This document shows, piece after piece, positions 27,069 through 36,548 of a stretch of 64,000 nt of DNA. A model generated the notes under the pieces. The model was given only the letters and a program-made list of their open reading frames with translations. It was not told where the DNA came from and did not search any database. This DNA comes from Stenotrophomonas nitritireducens (lineage in GTDB: Bacteria > Pseudomonadota > Gammaproteobacteria > Xanthomonadales > Xanthomonadaceae): the NCBI RefSeq assembly GCF_001700965.1, contig NZ_CP016756.1, forward strand, positions 2,594,501-2,658,500, written 5' to 3'. The stretch's first letter is position 1. Each line of letters starts with the position of its first letter. The position numbers and the translations under genes were made by a program.

Positions 27069-27760
27069 CGGCAGCTTCCTGACGCGGGGGATGCACAGTT
27101 TACGGCAGGGCCAACGCAGTGCCGAGCCACACTCGGCAGAGGCGTTCCACACAATTCTTGTGGGAGCGGCGTAAGCCGCGAAGCAGGTAGAGCCAAAGCA
27201 CCCCTCCCCAACCCTCCCCTTCGCTACGCGAAAGGGAGGGAGTCAAGCAGGTAGTGCCGAGCCATGCTCGGCAGGGGCGTTCCACACGCACGTGCAGGAG
27301 CGGCGTAAGCCGCGAAGCAGGTAGAGCCAAAGCACCCCTCCCCAACCCTCCCCTTCGCTACGCGAAAGGGAGGGGGCAAAGCAGGTAGTGCCGAGCCATG
27401 CTCGGCATAGGCGTTCCACACAATCCTTGTGGGAGCGGCGTAAGCCGCGAAGCAGGTAGAGAGCCAAAGCACCCCTCCCCAACCCTCCCCTTCGCTACGC
27501 GAAAGGGAGGGGGCAAAGCAGGTAGTGCCGAGCCATGCTCGGCATAGGCGTTCCACACAATCCTTGTGGGAGCGGCGTAAGCCGCGAAGCAGGTAGAGAG
27601 CCAAAGCCCCCCTCCCCAACCCGCCCGGCCCGAAGGTACAGCCTTCGGTCGTTCATCAGGCCGCGCGCCAGTGGCGCGCAAGCAGGCCTTCTTCCCCCCT
27701 TCGCTGACGCGAAAGGGAGGGGGCTAAAGCCCCCCTCCGTCTGGCCTGAACGCACCGCTC
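27069..27760. repeat. Tandem array of ~135-bp composite extragenic repeats
   Basis: Four successive units start at about 27116, 27251, 27385 and 27522 (periods 135, 134, 137). Each holds a SMAG-like palindrome, a 'ggagcggcgtaagccgcgaagc' hairpin and a 'ccctccccttcgctacgcgaaagggaggg' hairpin in the same order. The last unit diverges after ~27625. No gene is present, although each unit is open in several minus-strand frames. Confidence 0.88.
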
Positions 27761-30049
27761 TCAAACCGCAGCATGCTCCCTGCGCAGGGTGCGCGCCGCA
27801 TCGACCATCGCTTCCAGCGCGGCGCGGGTTTCCGGCCAGGCGCGGGTTTTCAGGCCGCAGTCCGGGTTGACCCACAGCTTCCCGGCCGGCAGCACCGCCG
27901 CGGCCTTGCGCAGCAGATCCACCATCTCCGCGCTGTCGGGTACGCGCGGGGAATGGATGTCGTAGACACCCGGGCCGATCTGGTTTGGATAGTCGAAGCG
28001 GGCGAAGGCATCCAGCAGCTCCATCCGCGAGCGCGAGGTTTCAATCGAGATCACGTCCGCATCCAGTGCGGCCACCGCTTCGATGATGTCGTTGAACTGG
28101 GCGTAGCACATGTGGGTATGGATCTGGGTGGCATCGGCCACGCCGCTGGCACTGATGCGGAAGCTCTGCACGGCCCAGTCCAGATAGTCCTGCCAGTGCG
28201 CGCGGCGCAGTGGCAGGCCTTCGCGCAGGGCCGGCTCGTCGATCTGGATGGCGGCAATGCCGGCTGCCTCCAGGTCCTGCACTTCATCGCGCAGGGCCAG
28301 TGCGATCTGCCGGCAGGTGTCGGCGCGGGCCTGGTCATCGCGTACGAACGACCACTGCAACACAGTCACCGGTCCGGTCAGCATGCCCTTCATCGGCTTG
28401 TCGGTCAGTGATTGGGCGTACTGCGACCAGCGCACCGTCATCGGCGCCGGGCGGCTGACATCGCCGAAGATGATCGGTGGTTTCACGCAGCGTGAGCCGT
28501 AGCTCTGCACCCAGCCGTTGCCGGTGAAGGCGAAGCCATCGAGCTGTTCGCCGAAGTACTCGACCATGTCGTTGCGTTCGAACTCGCCATGCACCAGCAC
28601 GTCCAGGCCGATCTGTTCCTGGGCGCGCACGCACAGCGCGGTCTGTTCGGCCAGGAAGGTGTCGTAGTCGGCATCGGAGAGCTTGCCGGCCTTGTTCTGG
28701 GCGCGCGCCAGGCGTACGTCCTGGGTCTGTGGGAAGGAGCCGATTGTTGTGGTGGGGAAGGCCGGCAGGCGCAGTGCATCGGCCTGCAGCAGCTGACGTT
28801 GCGCGTGCGGCGTGTCGCGGCGGGCATCGGCTGCGGACAATGCAGCCAGGCGCGCTTTCACCTTTGGGTTGTGCACGCGCGGCGAACGACGGCGTGCATC
28901 GATGGCCTCGCGTGCCCGGCCCAGCGCCTGTTCGGCGTCGGGTTTGCCGTCCAGCGCATCGGCCAGTACGCGCAGTTCCTGCAGTTTCTGCCGCGAGAAC
29001 GCCAGCCAGTCGCGCAGTTCGGCATCGAGCTTTTTCTCCAGGCCAAGATCCACCGGGCAGTGCAGCAGCGAGCAGGACGGCGCCAGCCATAGTTTGTCGG
29101 CACCGCGATGGCCGAGCGCGTAGCGCGCCAGGATCAATGCGTTGTCCAAGGGGCTGCGCCAGATGTTGCGGCCGTTGACCAGGCCCAGCGACAGCACGCG
29201 TTCGGCCGGCAGCGCACGCACCACCGCATCCAGCTGCTCGGGTGCGCGCACCAGGTCCACGTGCAGGCCTTCAACCGGCAGCGTGGTGGCCAGTGCAAGG
29301 TTGTCCTCGAGTGCGCCGAAGTAGGTGGCCAGCAGGATGTCCGGGCGCGGCAAGGCGCTGAAATAGGCGTAGGCACGTTCGAACGCGGCCTTGCTGGCGG
29401 CATCCAGGTCCTGCACCAGCACCGGCTCGTCCAGCTGCAGCCATTGCGCGCCTTCCTGCTTCAATGCGGCCAATAGCTGCGCGTAGACCGGCAGCAGGTT
29501 GTCCAGCAGGTCCAGCGGGTTGCTGCCATCGCTGGTCTTGGACAGCAGCAGGAAGCTGACCGGACCCAGCAGCACCGGCCGCGTCTCGATGCCCAGCGCC
29601 TTGGCTTCGCGGTATTCGGCAAGTGGCTTGTCGCCGCGCAGGTGGAAGCTTTGCCCGCGCTGCAGTTCCGGCACCAGGTAGTGGTAGTTGGTATCAAACC
29701 ATTTGGTCATTTCCAGCGCATGCAGATCCAGCCCGTCACGCTGCAGCCCGCGCGCCATCGCGAAGTAGGCGTCCAGTGGCGTGCTGTGCAGCAGGGCGCG
29801 GTAGCGGGCGGGAATGGCATCGAACAGGAAGGCGGTGTCCAGCACGTGGTCGTACAGGCTGAAGTCATTGCTGGGTGGCACGTCCACACCGGCATCGCGC
29901 TGCAGCTGCCAGTGGCGGGCACGCAGCGCGGCGGCGCTGGCCTGCAGCTGTGCGGCATCGGTTTCGCCGCGCCAGTAGCTTTCCAGCGCGTGCTTGAGTT
30001 CGCGGCGCGCGCCGATCCGGGGGAATCCCAGGTTGGTAATGATGGTCAT
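27761..30049 (-). CDS. metE: Cobalamin-independent methionine synthase
   Basis: A 762-residue MetE of normal length. The N-terminus [18 protein letters not shown] starts the first barrel (residues ~1-370), and the second has the substrate/zinc region: [32 protein letters not shown], the zinc His and Cys of [10 protein letters not shown], a Glu in SIETSRS and the last Cys in [10 protein letters not shown]. It transfers methyl from 5-methyl-THF-polyglutamate to homocysteine. RBS GAGGAAAC precedes ATG 30049. A cobalamin riboswitch lies upstream, so it should be repressed when B12 is available. Confidence 0.95.
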   Translation of the reverse strand: MTIITNLGFPRIGARRELKHALESYWRGETDAAQLQASAAALRARHWQLQRDAGVDVPPSNDFSLYDHVLDTAFLFDAIPARYRALLHSTPLDAYFAMARGLQRDGLDLHALEMTKWFDTNYHYLVPELQRGQSFHLRGDKPLAEYREAKALGIETRPVLLGPVSFLLLSKTSDGSNPLDLLDNLLPVYAQLLAALKQEGAQWLQLDEPVLVQDLDAASKAAFERAYAYFSALPRPDILLATYFGALEDNLALATTLPVEGLHVDLVRAPEQLDAVVRALPAERVLSLGLVNGRNIWRSPLDNALILARYALGHRGADKLWLAPSCSLLHCPVDLGLEKKLDAELRDWLAFSRQKLQELRVLADALDGKPDAEQALGRAREAIDARRRSPRVHNPKVKARLAALSAADARRDTPHAQRQLLQADALRLPAFPTTTIGSFPQTQDVRLARAQNKAGKLSDADYDTFLAEQTALCVRAQEQIGLDVLVHGEFERNDMVEYFGEQLDGFAFTGNGWVQSYGSRCVKPPIIFGDVSRPAPMTVRWSQYAQSLTDKPMKGMLTGPVTVLQWSFVRDDQARADTCRQIALALRDEVQDLEAAGIAAIQIDEPALREGLPLRRAHWQDYLDWAVQSFRISASGVADATQIHTHMCYAQFNDIIEAVAALDADVISIETSRSRMELLDAFARFDYPNQIGPGVYDIHSPRVPDSAEMVDLLRKAAAVLPAGKLWVNPDCGLKTRAWPETRAALEAMVDAARTLRREHAAV

Positions 30050-30445
30050 GTTGTTTCCTCATTGCTTGGGCATTGAGGAACGAAGGAACCGCGCGGTGCC
30101 GCGCGCCTTGCAGCCGCTTCCACCCCGCCAGCGACCTTCGCCCCCGCGGGCGAACCGGTCTCTTGCGTGGAGGCAGCGCAGCACCCGACCGCCTGCCTGT
30201 GGCAGACGGCGGCACCGGCAAGCTCCCCGCGGAGATTCCAGGTCGAAACAGGGGACGACACATCCCCTGGCCCAGGCCGGTATTCGGGCTGATGGACACG
30301 GGTGCGCCTGCACCCACCTAGTAGCCGTCGCTTCCCGGGTATCACCCCAGTGCTGTTGACGGCGGTCGTTTCCATTCACCGCTGCGGGGCAGCTCCGGAA
30401 TGGCAGCCATGTGGCCTGCGTCACCGGATTCCCGTTTAAATACAT
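30050..30445 (-). promoter_or_regulatory. Cobalamin riboswitch and leader of metE
   Basis: Read on the minus strand, the aptamer (about 30445 to 30270) shows AAACGGGAATCCGGTGACGC, then GGAGCTGCCCCGCAGCGGTG and AATGGAAACGACC, an AGCACTGGG segment, and the terminal box CAGCCCGAATACCGGCCTGG. A hairpin with CAGGGGA/TCCCCTG arms lies just after it (30248-30269). The remaining ~200 nt to the metE start would be the expression platform and is GC-rich with further inverted repeats. Confidence 0.87.
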
Positions 30446-30569
30446 CCCTTCATTCGGATAAAGAGATGTATACCTTGGCGACGCACAAAATAGGCCGCAA
30501 CCACGGGCAGGTCAAGTGCGGCGCTGCATACCGCCGCTGTATCGCGCTGCACCAGTACCCGGCTGCGTA

Positions 30570-30902
30570 TCAATGCGCCGATGCGCGCGAGAACAGGTTG
30601 ATCACCAGTACCCCGGCGCAGATCAGGCCGATGCCGATGATGGCGGCCAGGTCGAGCTTCTGTTTGAACACGAACAGCCCGATCAGCGAGATCAGTACGA
30701 TGCCGACACCGGACCAGATCGCGTAGGCGATGCCGGTCGGGATGGTTTTCATCACCAGCGCCAGCAACCAGAAGCACAGGCTGTAACCCAGCAGCGCGCC
30801 GACCGTAGGCCATAGCCGGCTCATGCCGTCGGAGGCCTTGAGCAATGAGGTGGCGGCCACTTCCAGGGCAATGGCGCAGGCCAACAGGACATAGGGATTC
30901 AT
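30570..30902 (-). CDS. Small multidrug resistance (SMR) family efflux protein
   Basis: A 110-residue, four-helix protein. The membrane-embedded Glu of SMR proteins is present in helix 1 (ACAIALEVAATSLLKAS, Glu ~14), followed by GYSLCFWLLALVMKTIPTGIAYAIW-like and GLFVFKQKLD blocks typical of EmrE/QacE. It likely exchanges lipophilic cations or guanidinium for protons as a homodimer in the inner membrane. A longer open frame to 31224 does not match. It is monocistronic with 124 bp to the metE leader. Confidence 0.9.
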   Translation of the reverse strand: MNPYVLLACAIALEVAATSLLKASDGMSRLWPTVGALLGYSLCFWLLALVMKTIPTGIAYAIWSGVGIVLISLIGLFVFKQKLDLAAIIGIGLICAGVLVINLFSRASAH

Positions 30903-31826
30903 CGGGCAGGCTCAGCGGGGCAGGGGGCATGGATTCTAGCGGGCACGCGCTCGCGCCCGGGTGAGGCGACCACGCTGGCGTCTTACGGTGCGTGGCTACA
31001 CTCCGCGCACATTTGTCGACGCCGTCAGCCGGGCGCGCGAGGCAGGAGGCCATTGTGGAATCATGGAACGTGCGTGGTTGCAGTATTCGTAGCAGGTACT
31101 GTCGTGCGTGCTGGCAGTACCTGTCAGCATGATGCCGATGCTGCTGTTTGACAGCCGCGAAAAGGTTTCCTGTGCTCGGCGTTTTTGCGCTGTCTGTCGC
31201 CGAGCCTTGCGGAGTGCATGCCACATGCTGCGCAGGCGTTGCATCTTGCAGATGAAGCGCGGCACAGCTCTGAAGTGCCTGAGAACATCAGCCTCGATGC
31301 ATTGGCCACGTCACTTGCCCCGATGAAAGTATTGCGGCTTGCCCACGAGACCAACATCGACATGTGCATCGGCGCCGCCAGCATGGCGTACTGCAATGCG
31401 CCGGTGGATATCTACACACATGTTGAACGCCTGGCCAAGCATTGCGGCATGACGTTGAAAGCGAGCGGAGTAGTGCACGCCGAAGCGGCCGACCTGGCCT
31501 GTATCGAAGTGGACCGCGTATATGTGTTCGCGCGTAGAGCCACTGCAAATGCATGGGTTGCCAGGTGATGCGCGGCCTGCGCAACAGGCTGAGCTCGCAA
31601 TGCTGGCGCACGTGTCTACGCTGCACCATGGCGGTGATTTCTGTGCGGCGCTGGATGGGCTGCAGCCGCCGCAAGCGCAGCGCCGTTTCACTTGGCGCAC
31701 CGCATGCGCTTGATGTGCAGCGACTTGAGCCCTTGATCATACATCCGCCGATGCAAGGGGATGGCATCTTCACGGCGACCTCAAAGTAGTGCCAGACTCC
31801 CTCCCAGACTTCAAACCTGCCAGCAC
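30903..31826. other. 924-bp region without an intact recognised gene
   Basis: No known protein, RNA or clear repeat is recognised. The only candidate is a broken coding region at 31185-31713 (listed separately). Base composition is slightly lower in GC than the neighbours around 31050-31500. Confidence 0.5.
31185..31713 (+). pseudogene. Possible frameshifted hypothetical gene
   Basis: Two plus-strand frames look continuous in composition: the first (31185-31568) contains MKVLRLAHETNIDMCIGAAS and IEVDRVYVFARR, and the second (31522-31713) continues VEPLQMHGLPGDARPAQQAE with plausible amino-acid usage. Joining them near 31535 would require a one-base change. I recognise no family. It may be a degraded effector or housekeeping protein, or simply noise in a gene-poor region. 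Confidence 0.25.
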
Positions 31827-32174
31827 ATGTCCCTGATGCCGTCGTTGTCCATGTTTGTGCTGCTGATCGTCGGCCATGCGCTGGCGGACTACCCCTTGCA
31901 GGGCGAGTTTCTGTCCAGGGCAAAGAACCGCTTCACCCCGATGGCCGGCGTGCCTTGGTACCAGGCACTGGGCGCCCACGCGGTGATCCATGGCGGCGCG
32001 GTTGGCTGGGTCACCGGCAGCATGTTGCTGGGTGTGCTGGAAGTGCTGGCGCATGCGCTGATCGACGATCTCAAATGCGGCCACCGCATCAGCTACAACG
32101 TCGACCAGCTGTTGCACGTGCTGTGCAAGCTGACCTGGGTGGCCCTGCTGCTGGTGTTTGGCCCACTGCCGTAA
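31827..32174 (+). CDS. DUF3307-like integral membrane protein
   Basis: A 115-residue protein with about three hydrophobic segments. The N-terminal LLIVGHALADYPLQGEFLSRAKN block, an HAVIHGGAVG segment and HALIDDLKC resemble the metal-like His/Asp-rich DUF3307 proteins (quoted in parts of 20 or fewer). The function is unknown. ATG 31827 is chosen over the open frame from 31761 because it begins the hydrophobic core; no good ribosome site is visible. dusA follows 278 bp later. Confidence 0.75.
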   Translation: MSLMPSLSMFVLLIVGHALADYPLQGEFLSRAKNRFTPMAGVPWYQALGAHAVIHGGAVGWVTGSMLLGVLEVLAHALIDDLKCGHRISYNVDQLLHVLCKLTWVALLLVFGPLP

Positions 32175-32452
32175 GCGCGAAAGGCGCAGTGCCGTCGTCG
32201 AGCCCGGGTATCACTTCGCTCTGGCGGGGCCGGAACAAGGGCCGGGTAGGGCGCACCGGCGCGCTGAGCGATACCAAAACTGGCCCGCTTTGCTCCGCTC
32301 TGCGGACTTTTTCCTGGGTAAACGGCGAGATTCAAGACAGCGCACTGGCGGCCCCGGCACGGCGGGGTTCAGCCCGGTCGTTTACTCTTTGCAGCCCGTT
32401 CCCCCGCCGGCGCCCGTTGCGGCCGCGCAGCCACCTGACTTCCGACCCGATC

Positions 32453-33466
32453 ATGTCCCTGCTTTCCGCCACGCCCGACACCCGCTACGCCGACTCCCTG
32501 CGCCTGTCCGTTGCCCCGATGATGGATTGGACCGACAGGCATTGCCGGGTTTTCCACCGGCTGCTGGCGCCGGGTGCGCGGCTTTACACCGAGATGGTGC
32601 ATGCCAATGCGGTGATTCATGGCGACCGCGAGCGGCTGATCGGTTTCAATCCGGTGGAACAGCCGCTGGCGCTGCAGCTCGGTGGCAGCGACCCGGCCGC
32701 GCTGGCGCAGGCCGCGCGGATTGCCGCCGATTGGGGCTATGACGAGGTCAACCTCAACTGCGGCTGCCCCTCGGACCGGGTCCAGGCCGGGCGCTTTGGC
32801 GCCTGCCTGATGCGCGAGCCTGAACTGGTGGCCGACTGCGTCGCGGCGATGGTGGCGGCGGTGGATATCCCGATCACGGTGAAATGCCGCCTGGGCGTGG
32901 ACGAGGACAAGGACTACGAGGTGTTTGCCGGCTTTGTGGATCGTCAGGCCCAGGCCGGTGCCGCGATGGTGGTGGTGCACGCCCGCAATGCCTGGCTCAA
33001 GGGGCTCTCGCCCAAGGAGAACCGCGAGATCCCGCCGCTGCGCTATGAATGGGCCTACCAGCTCAAGCGCGAGCGCCCGCAGCTGCCGGTGGTGATCAAC
33101 GGTGGCATCGCCACGGTCGAGGCCGCCCAGCAGCATATGCAGCACCTGGACGGAGTGATGCTTGGCCGCGCCGCCTACCACGACCCCTACGTGCTGCACG
33201 CGCTGGACTGTGCCCAGACCGGCCAGCCATTGCGCGGGCGCGAGGAACTGCTGCTGGCGCTGCGCCCGTACGTGGAGGCACAGCTGGACGCCGGGCTGGC
33301 CTTGAAGCACATCACCCGTCACCTGCTTGGCCTGTTCCACGGGCAACCCGGTGGGCGTGGCTTCCGCCAGGTGCTCAGCGAGGGCGCGCACCGGCCCGGC
33401 GCCGGCTGGGCGTTGCTGGAGCAGGCACTGCAGGTCACCCGCAGCCACGCCGCGCGGGTGGCCTGA
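32453..33466 (+). CDS. dusA: tRNA-dihydrouridine(20/20a) synthase
   Basis: A 337-residue FMN-dependent Dus enzyme. Motifs: LSVAPMMDWTDRHCRVFHR at the N-terminus, LQLGGSDP, the catalytic region NLNCGCPSDRVQAGRFGACLM (split: NLNCGCPSDRV and QAGRFGACLM, with active-site Cys near residue 104), TVKCRLG and INGGI for FMN phosphate, ending MLGRAAYHDPY. It reduces uridine 20/20a in tRNA D-loops. ATG 32453 gives SLLSATPDTRYADSLRLSV; an upstream in-frame extension is not family-like. Confidence 0.94.
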   Translation: MSLLSATPDTRYADSLRLSVAPMMDWTDRHCRVFHRLLAPGARLYTEMVHANAVIHGDRERLIGFNPVEQPLALQLGGSDPAALAQAARIAADWGYDEVNLNCGCPSDRVQAGRFGACLMREPELVADCVAAMVAAVDIPITVKCRLGVDEDKDYEVFAGFVDRQAQAGAAMVVVHARNAWLKGLSPKENREIPPLRYEWAYQLKRERPQLPVVINGGIATVEAAQQHMQHLDGVMLGRAAYHDPYVLHALDCAQTGQPLRGREELLLALRPYVEAQLDAGLALKHITRHLLGLFHGQPGGRGFRQVLSEGAHRPGAGWALLEQALQVTRSHAARVA

Positions 33467-33664
33467 ACGCCGCACCCGGATGGCAACAAGCTATTTGTCC
33501 GGTCATTTTGCTGAACAAGTGCGCATGGCAGGGGCAGGGTTCAGATCGGATTCACCCCTAAAAATCAAGAATTTGGGTCAATTTCGTAAGGTCCGTGGAA
33601 AATCTCTCCGGGCCGCCGTTTACGAATTTTGAACGTTGCCTCGCTGTCCGCTAGGATCTGTCAC

Positions 33665-34051
33665 ATGCATTCGTTTTCCCGTCGTCGTCTGCTCGTCGCT
33701 CTGCTTGCCGCGCTGGTCGTGGCCGGTCCGGGCGTGGTCGTGGCGTCGGCCCAGCAGCCGCAGCCGCCGCGCGCCGATACCGCCCGCGCTGGCGACGGTA
33801 GTGAGCGCTTTGCACGCGCGGGCCGGCAGGGGAATGACCGTTCGCTGTCCGATGCGGTGCGGCGGGTGCAACGAGAGACCGGTGGGCGCATCCTTGGCGC
33901 AGAACGCGTGCCGTATGACGGCCGCGACATCAATCGTGTCAAATACATGGATGACCGTGGGCGCGTACGCTACATGGACGACCCTTCGCCTTCACGAGAC
34001 CACCCGCGCGACCAGCGGGCGGAGCTGCCACCACGCGGCGATAACTCCTGA
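33665..34051 (+). CDS. Small exported hypothetical protein upstream of phoPQ
   Basis: A 128-residue protein with a signal peptide (MHSFSRRRLLVALLAALVVA, cleavage near ASA). The mature part has a PepSY-like SDAVRRVQRETGGRILGAE segment and a RVKYMDDRGRVRYMDD ending, rich in Asp and Arg. PepSY-like small exported proteins often sit beside two-component systems. It precedes phoP by 74 bp in the same orientation. Role unknown, possibly sensory or inhibitory toward PhoQ. Confidence 0.78.
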   Translation: MHSFSRRRLLVALLAALVVAGPGVVVASAQQPQPPRADTARAGDGSERFARAGRQGNDRSLSDAVRRVQRETGGRILGAERVPYDGRDINRVKYMDDRGRVRYMDDPSPSRDHPRDQRAELPPRGDNS

Positions 34052-34125
34052 ACAGCGATAGTGGTTGTGGGTTTTTGAATACACACGCTGGCCCCTTGGC
34101 CGGCCCAAAGTACTAGGGAGAGTTC

Positions 34126-34809
34126 ATGCGTATCCTTCTGGTTGAAGACGAAGCCCCGCTGCGGGAAACCCTTGCGGCCCGCCTCAAGCGCGAAGGTTTT
34201 GCCGTGGATGCCGCTCAGGATGGCGAGGAAGGCCTGTATATGGGCCGCGAAGTGCCGTTCGACGTGGGCATCATTGATCTGGGCCTGCCCAAGATGTCGG
34301 GCATGGAACTGATCCGCGCGCTGCGTGACGAGGGCAAGAAATTCCCGGTACTGATCCTGACCGCGCGTTCCAGCTGGCAGGACAAGGTCGAGGGCCTGAA
34401 GCAGGGCGCCGACGACTACCTGGTCAAGCCGTTCCATGTCGAAGAGCTGCTCGCCCGCGTCAACGCGCTGCTGCGCCGCGCCGCTGGCTGGTCCAAGCCG
34501 ACTCTGGAATGCGGCCCGGTGGCGCTGGACCTGGCCGCACAGACGGTGAGCGTGGCCGGCAGCAATGTCGACCTGACCAGCTACGAGTACAAGGTGCTGG
34601 AGTACCTGATGATGCATGCCGGTGAGTTGGTCTCCAAGGCCGACCTGACCGAGCACATCTACCAGCAGGACTTCGACCGCGACTCCAACGTGCTGGAAGT
34701 GTTCATCGGCCGCCTGCGCAAGAAGCTGGATCCGGACGGTGAGTTGAAGCCGATCGAAACCGTGCGTGGCCGCGGCTACCGTTTCGCGATTCCGCGCAAC
34801 GAGGGCTGA
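34126..34809 (+). CDS. phoP: Response regulator PhoP (OmpR family)
   Basis: A 227-residue regulator. The receiver domain (residues 1-118) has MRILLVEDEAPLRE (acidic pair), phospho-acceptor Asp in IIDLGLPKMSG (about residue 51), LTARSSW (Thr/Ser) and LVKPFH (Lys). The winged-helix DNA-binding domain (about 125-222) has TSYEYKVLEYLM and SNVLEVFIGRLRKKL. It has the YxxxLD-type PhoP composition rather than OmpR. A sensor kinase gene follows 21 bp later. Confidence 0.93.
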   Translation: MRILLVEDEAPLRETLAARLKREGFAVDAAQDGEEGLYMGREVPFDVGIIDLGLPKMSGMELIRALRDEGKKFPVLILTARSSWQDKVEGLKQGADDYLVKPFHVEELLARVNALLRRAAGWSKPTLECGPVALDLAAQTVSVAGSNVDLTSYEYKVLEYLMMHAGELVSKADLTEHIYQQDFDRDSNVLEVFIGRLRKKLDPDGELKPIETVRGRGYRFAIPRNEG

Positions 34810-34830
34810 GCCCCGTAGGGGCATTGCGTC

Positions 34831-36258
34831 ATGACGGGCCGTCAGTGGCTATTGAAGCGTTGGCGGCCCCGCTCCCTGCAGGCCCGCCAGCTGCTGGCTG
34901 CCTCGGTGGGCCTGGTTGCCTTCCTTGCGTTGGCCGGCTATGCGCTGGATGCCGCGTTCGGCCAGACCGCGCGCGACAACCTCAGCGAGCGCCTGAAGAA
35001 TTACGCCACCGCCTATGCCGGTGGCATCGATTTCACCCGTGATGGCTCGCTGTACATCCGCGAACAGCCACCGGATCCACGCTTTGATGTGCCCGGCAGC
35101 GGCCTGTACCTGCAGGTGGTGATGCCCGGCCATGTCGCCAATTCGATGTCGGCCGAGGGCCCGATGCTGCCGGACGTGAGCGACCACACGCTCAAGCCGC
35201 GCGAGGAAGTGTTCGAAGGCCCGCTGCCCATCACCCAGATCGACGGCACCCCGGGCGAGGTCTACCGCTATGGCATGGGACTGGTCTGGGGCGGTGATGG
35301 CGCACCCGAATCCGAATTTCCGTACACCATCTACGTGCTCGAGGATTCGCGCGCGCTGGGCATGCAGCTGCGCAGCTTCCGTGCGGCGGTGTGGTTCTGG
35401 CTGGGTGTCACCGGCCTGATTCTGCTGCTGCTGCAGACCCTGGTGCTGCAATGGAGCCTGCGCCCGCTCAAGCGCGTGATCAACGAACTGACCCGCGTGC
35501 AGCGCGGCGAACGCGAGCGCATGAGTGAACTGCACCCGCGCGAACTGGAACCGCTGACCGAAAGCATCAACGCCTTCATCGAAAGCGAGCGCGAGAACCT
35601 TGAGCGCCAGCGCAACACCCTGGCCGATCTGGCGCACAGCCTGAAAACACCTCTGGCAGTGCTGCGTACCCAACTGGAAAGCGGCGCCAGCAACGACACC
35701 GAGTTGCGCGAGGAAGTGGGCGTGCAGCTGCAGCGCATGAACAACCTGGTGTCCTACCAGCTGGCGCGTGCCGCATCGTCGGGGCACAAGCTGTTCTCCG
35801 CGCCGGTGCCGATCGAGACCACCGCCGAGGAGATCGTGCGCGGGCTGGAAAAGGTCTACGCCAGCAAGGGCGTGCTGTGCGAATTTGAAGTGACGCCGGG
35901 CGTGAGCTTCTACGGCGAGCCGGGCGACCTGCAGGAACTGCTGGGCAACCTGCTGGAAAACGCCTTCAAGTGGGCCAATCGCAGGGTACTGCTGACAGCT
36001 CGTCCAATCACCGCAGGCAACGGCAAGCGCGCCGGCCTGATGCTGGCGGTGGATGACGATGGCCCCGGCATTGCCGAGGACAACATCGCCAAGGTGCTGC
36101 AGCGTGGCGTGCGTGGCGACGAGCGCGTGCAGGGCCATGGCATCGGCCTGTCGATCGTGCAGGATCTGATCAAGGCCTACCGCGGCCAGTTGCAGGTCAA
36201 ACGTTCCGAGGAACTGGGCGGCGCCCGTTTCGAAGTGACCCTGCCGCCGGGTATCTGA
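34831..36258 (+). CDS. phoQ: Sensor histidine kinase PhoQ
   Basis: A 475-residue membrane kinase. Transmembrane helices at about residues 22-44 (LLAASVGLVAFLALAGYALDAA) and 185-209 (VWFWLGVTGLILLLLQTLVLQ) enclose a ~140-residue periplasmic sensor rich in acidic residues, as expected for a divalent-cation or cationic-peptide sensor. A HAMP-like linker precedes the dimerisation helix with LAHSLKTPLAVL (phospho-His near 269). The ATP-binding domain ends with NLLENAFKWANR, DDGPGIAEDN and HGIGLSIVQDL. It phosphorylates PhoP; stop-start spacing is 21 bp. Confidence 0.93.
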   Translation: MTGRQWLLKRWRPRSLQARQLLAASVGLVAFLALAGYALDAAFGQTARDNLSERLKNYATAYAGGIDFTRDGSLYIREQPPDPRFDVPGSGLYLQVVMPGHVANSMSAEGPMLPDVSDHTLKPREEVFEGPLPITQIDGTPGEVYRYGMGLVWGGDGAPESEFPYTIYVLEDSRALGMQLRSFRAAVWFWLGVTGLILLLLQTLVLQWSLRPLKRVINELTRVQRGERERMSELHPRELEPLTESINAFIESERENLERQRNTLADLAHSLKTPLAVLRTQLESGASNDTELREEVGVQLQRMNNLVSYQLARAASSGHKLFSAPVPIETTAEEIVRGLEKVYASKGVLCEFEVTPGVSFYGEPGDLQELLGNLLENAFKWANRRVLLTARPITAGNGKRAGLMLAVDDDGPGIAEDNIAKVLQRGVRGDERVQGHGIGLSIVQDLIKAYRGQLQVKRSEELGGARFEVTLPPGI

Positions 36259-36548
36259 TCCCGGAAGGGCTGGGGTTCGCCGGCTGTGTGTGTGTTCTTT
36301 GCGCTGGCTGCGTGAGGGGAGCACTAAAGCAAAAGTCAAAAACAAACCCCTCCCCAACCCTCCCCTTGGCTTGCGCCAAAGGGAGGGGGCGAAAGCGCGC
36401 GCACTGCTCTCTCCCTTGCGCAGGTGGTGCGTGGGGGAGAGCTGGTTGGCTACGTCAACGGGAGGAGCGAAACACGTGCTTCTGCACCCTCCCTTGCGCA
36501 CGTAGTGCGTAGGGGAGGGCTGGAGAGGGGTTGGCCGTTGATCCTGCT
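36259..36548. repeat. Extragenic palindromes between phoQ and the peptidase gene
   Basis: Two convergent genes are separated by 290 bp containing 'cccctccccaaccctccccttggcttgcgccaaagg' type elements at about 36346-36390 and 36480-36530 (quoted in part). No gene is supported. Confidence 0.7.

Noticed and set aside
27116..27700. Regularly spaced repeats considered as a CRISPR array
   Set aside because: Period is ~135 bp, units are composite palindromes, there are no unique spacers of constant length and no cas genes.
30436..31224. Longer frame containing the SMR coding region in another phase
   Set aside because: The recognisable four-helix SMR protein is in a different frame (30570-30902) with the conserved membrane Glu; the longer frame is a shadow.
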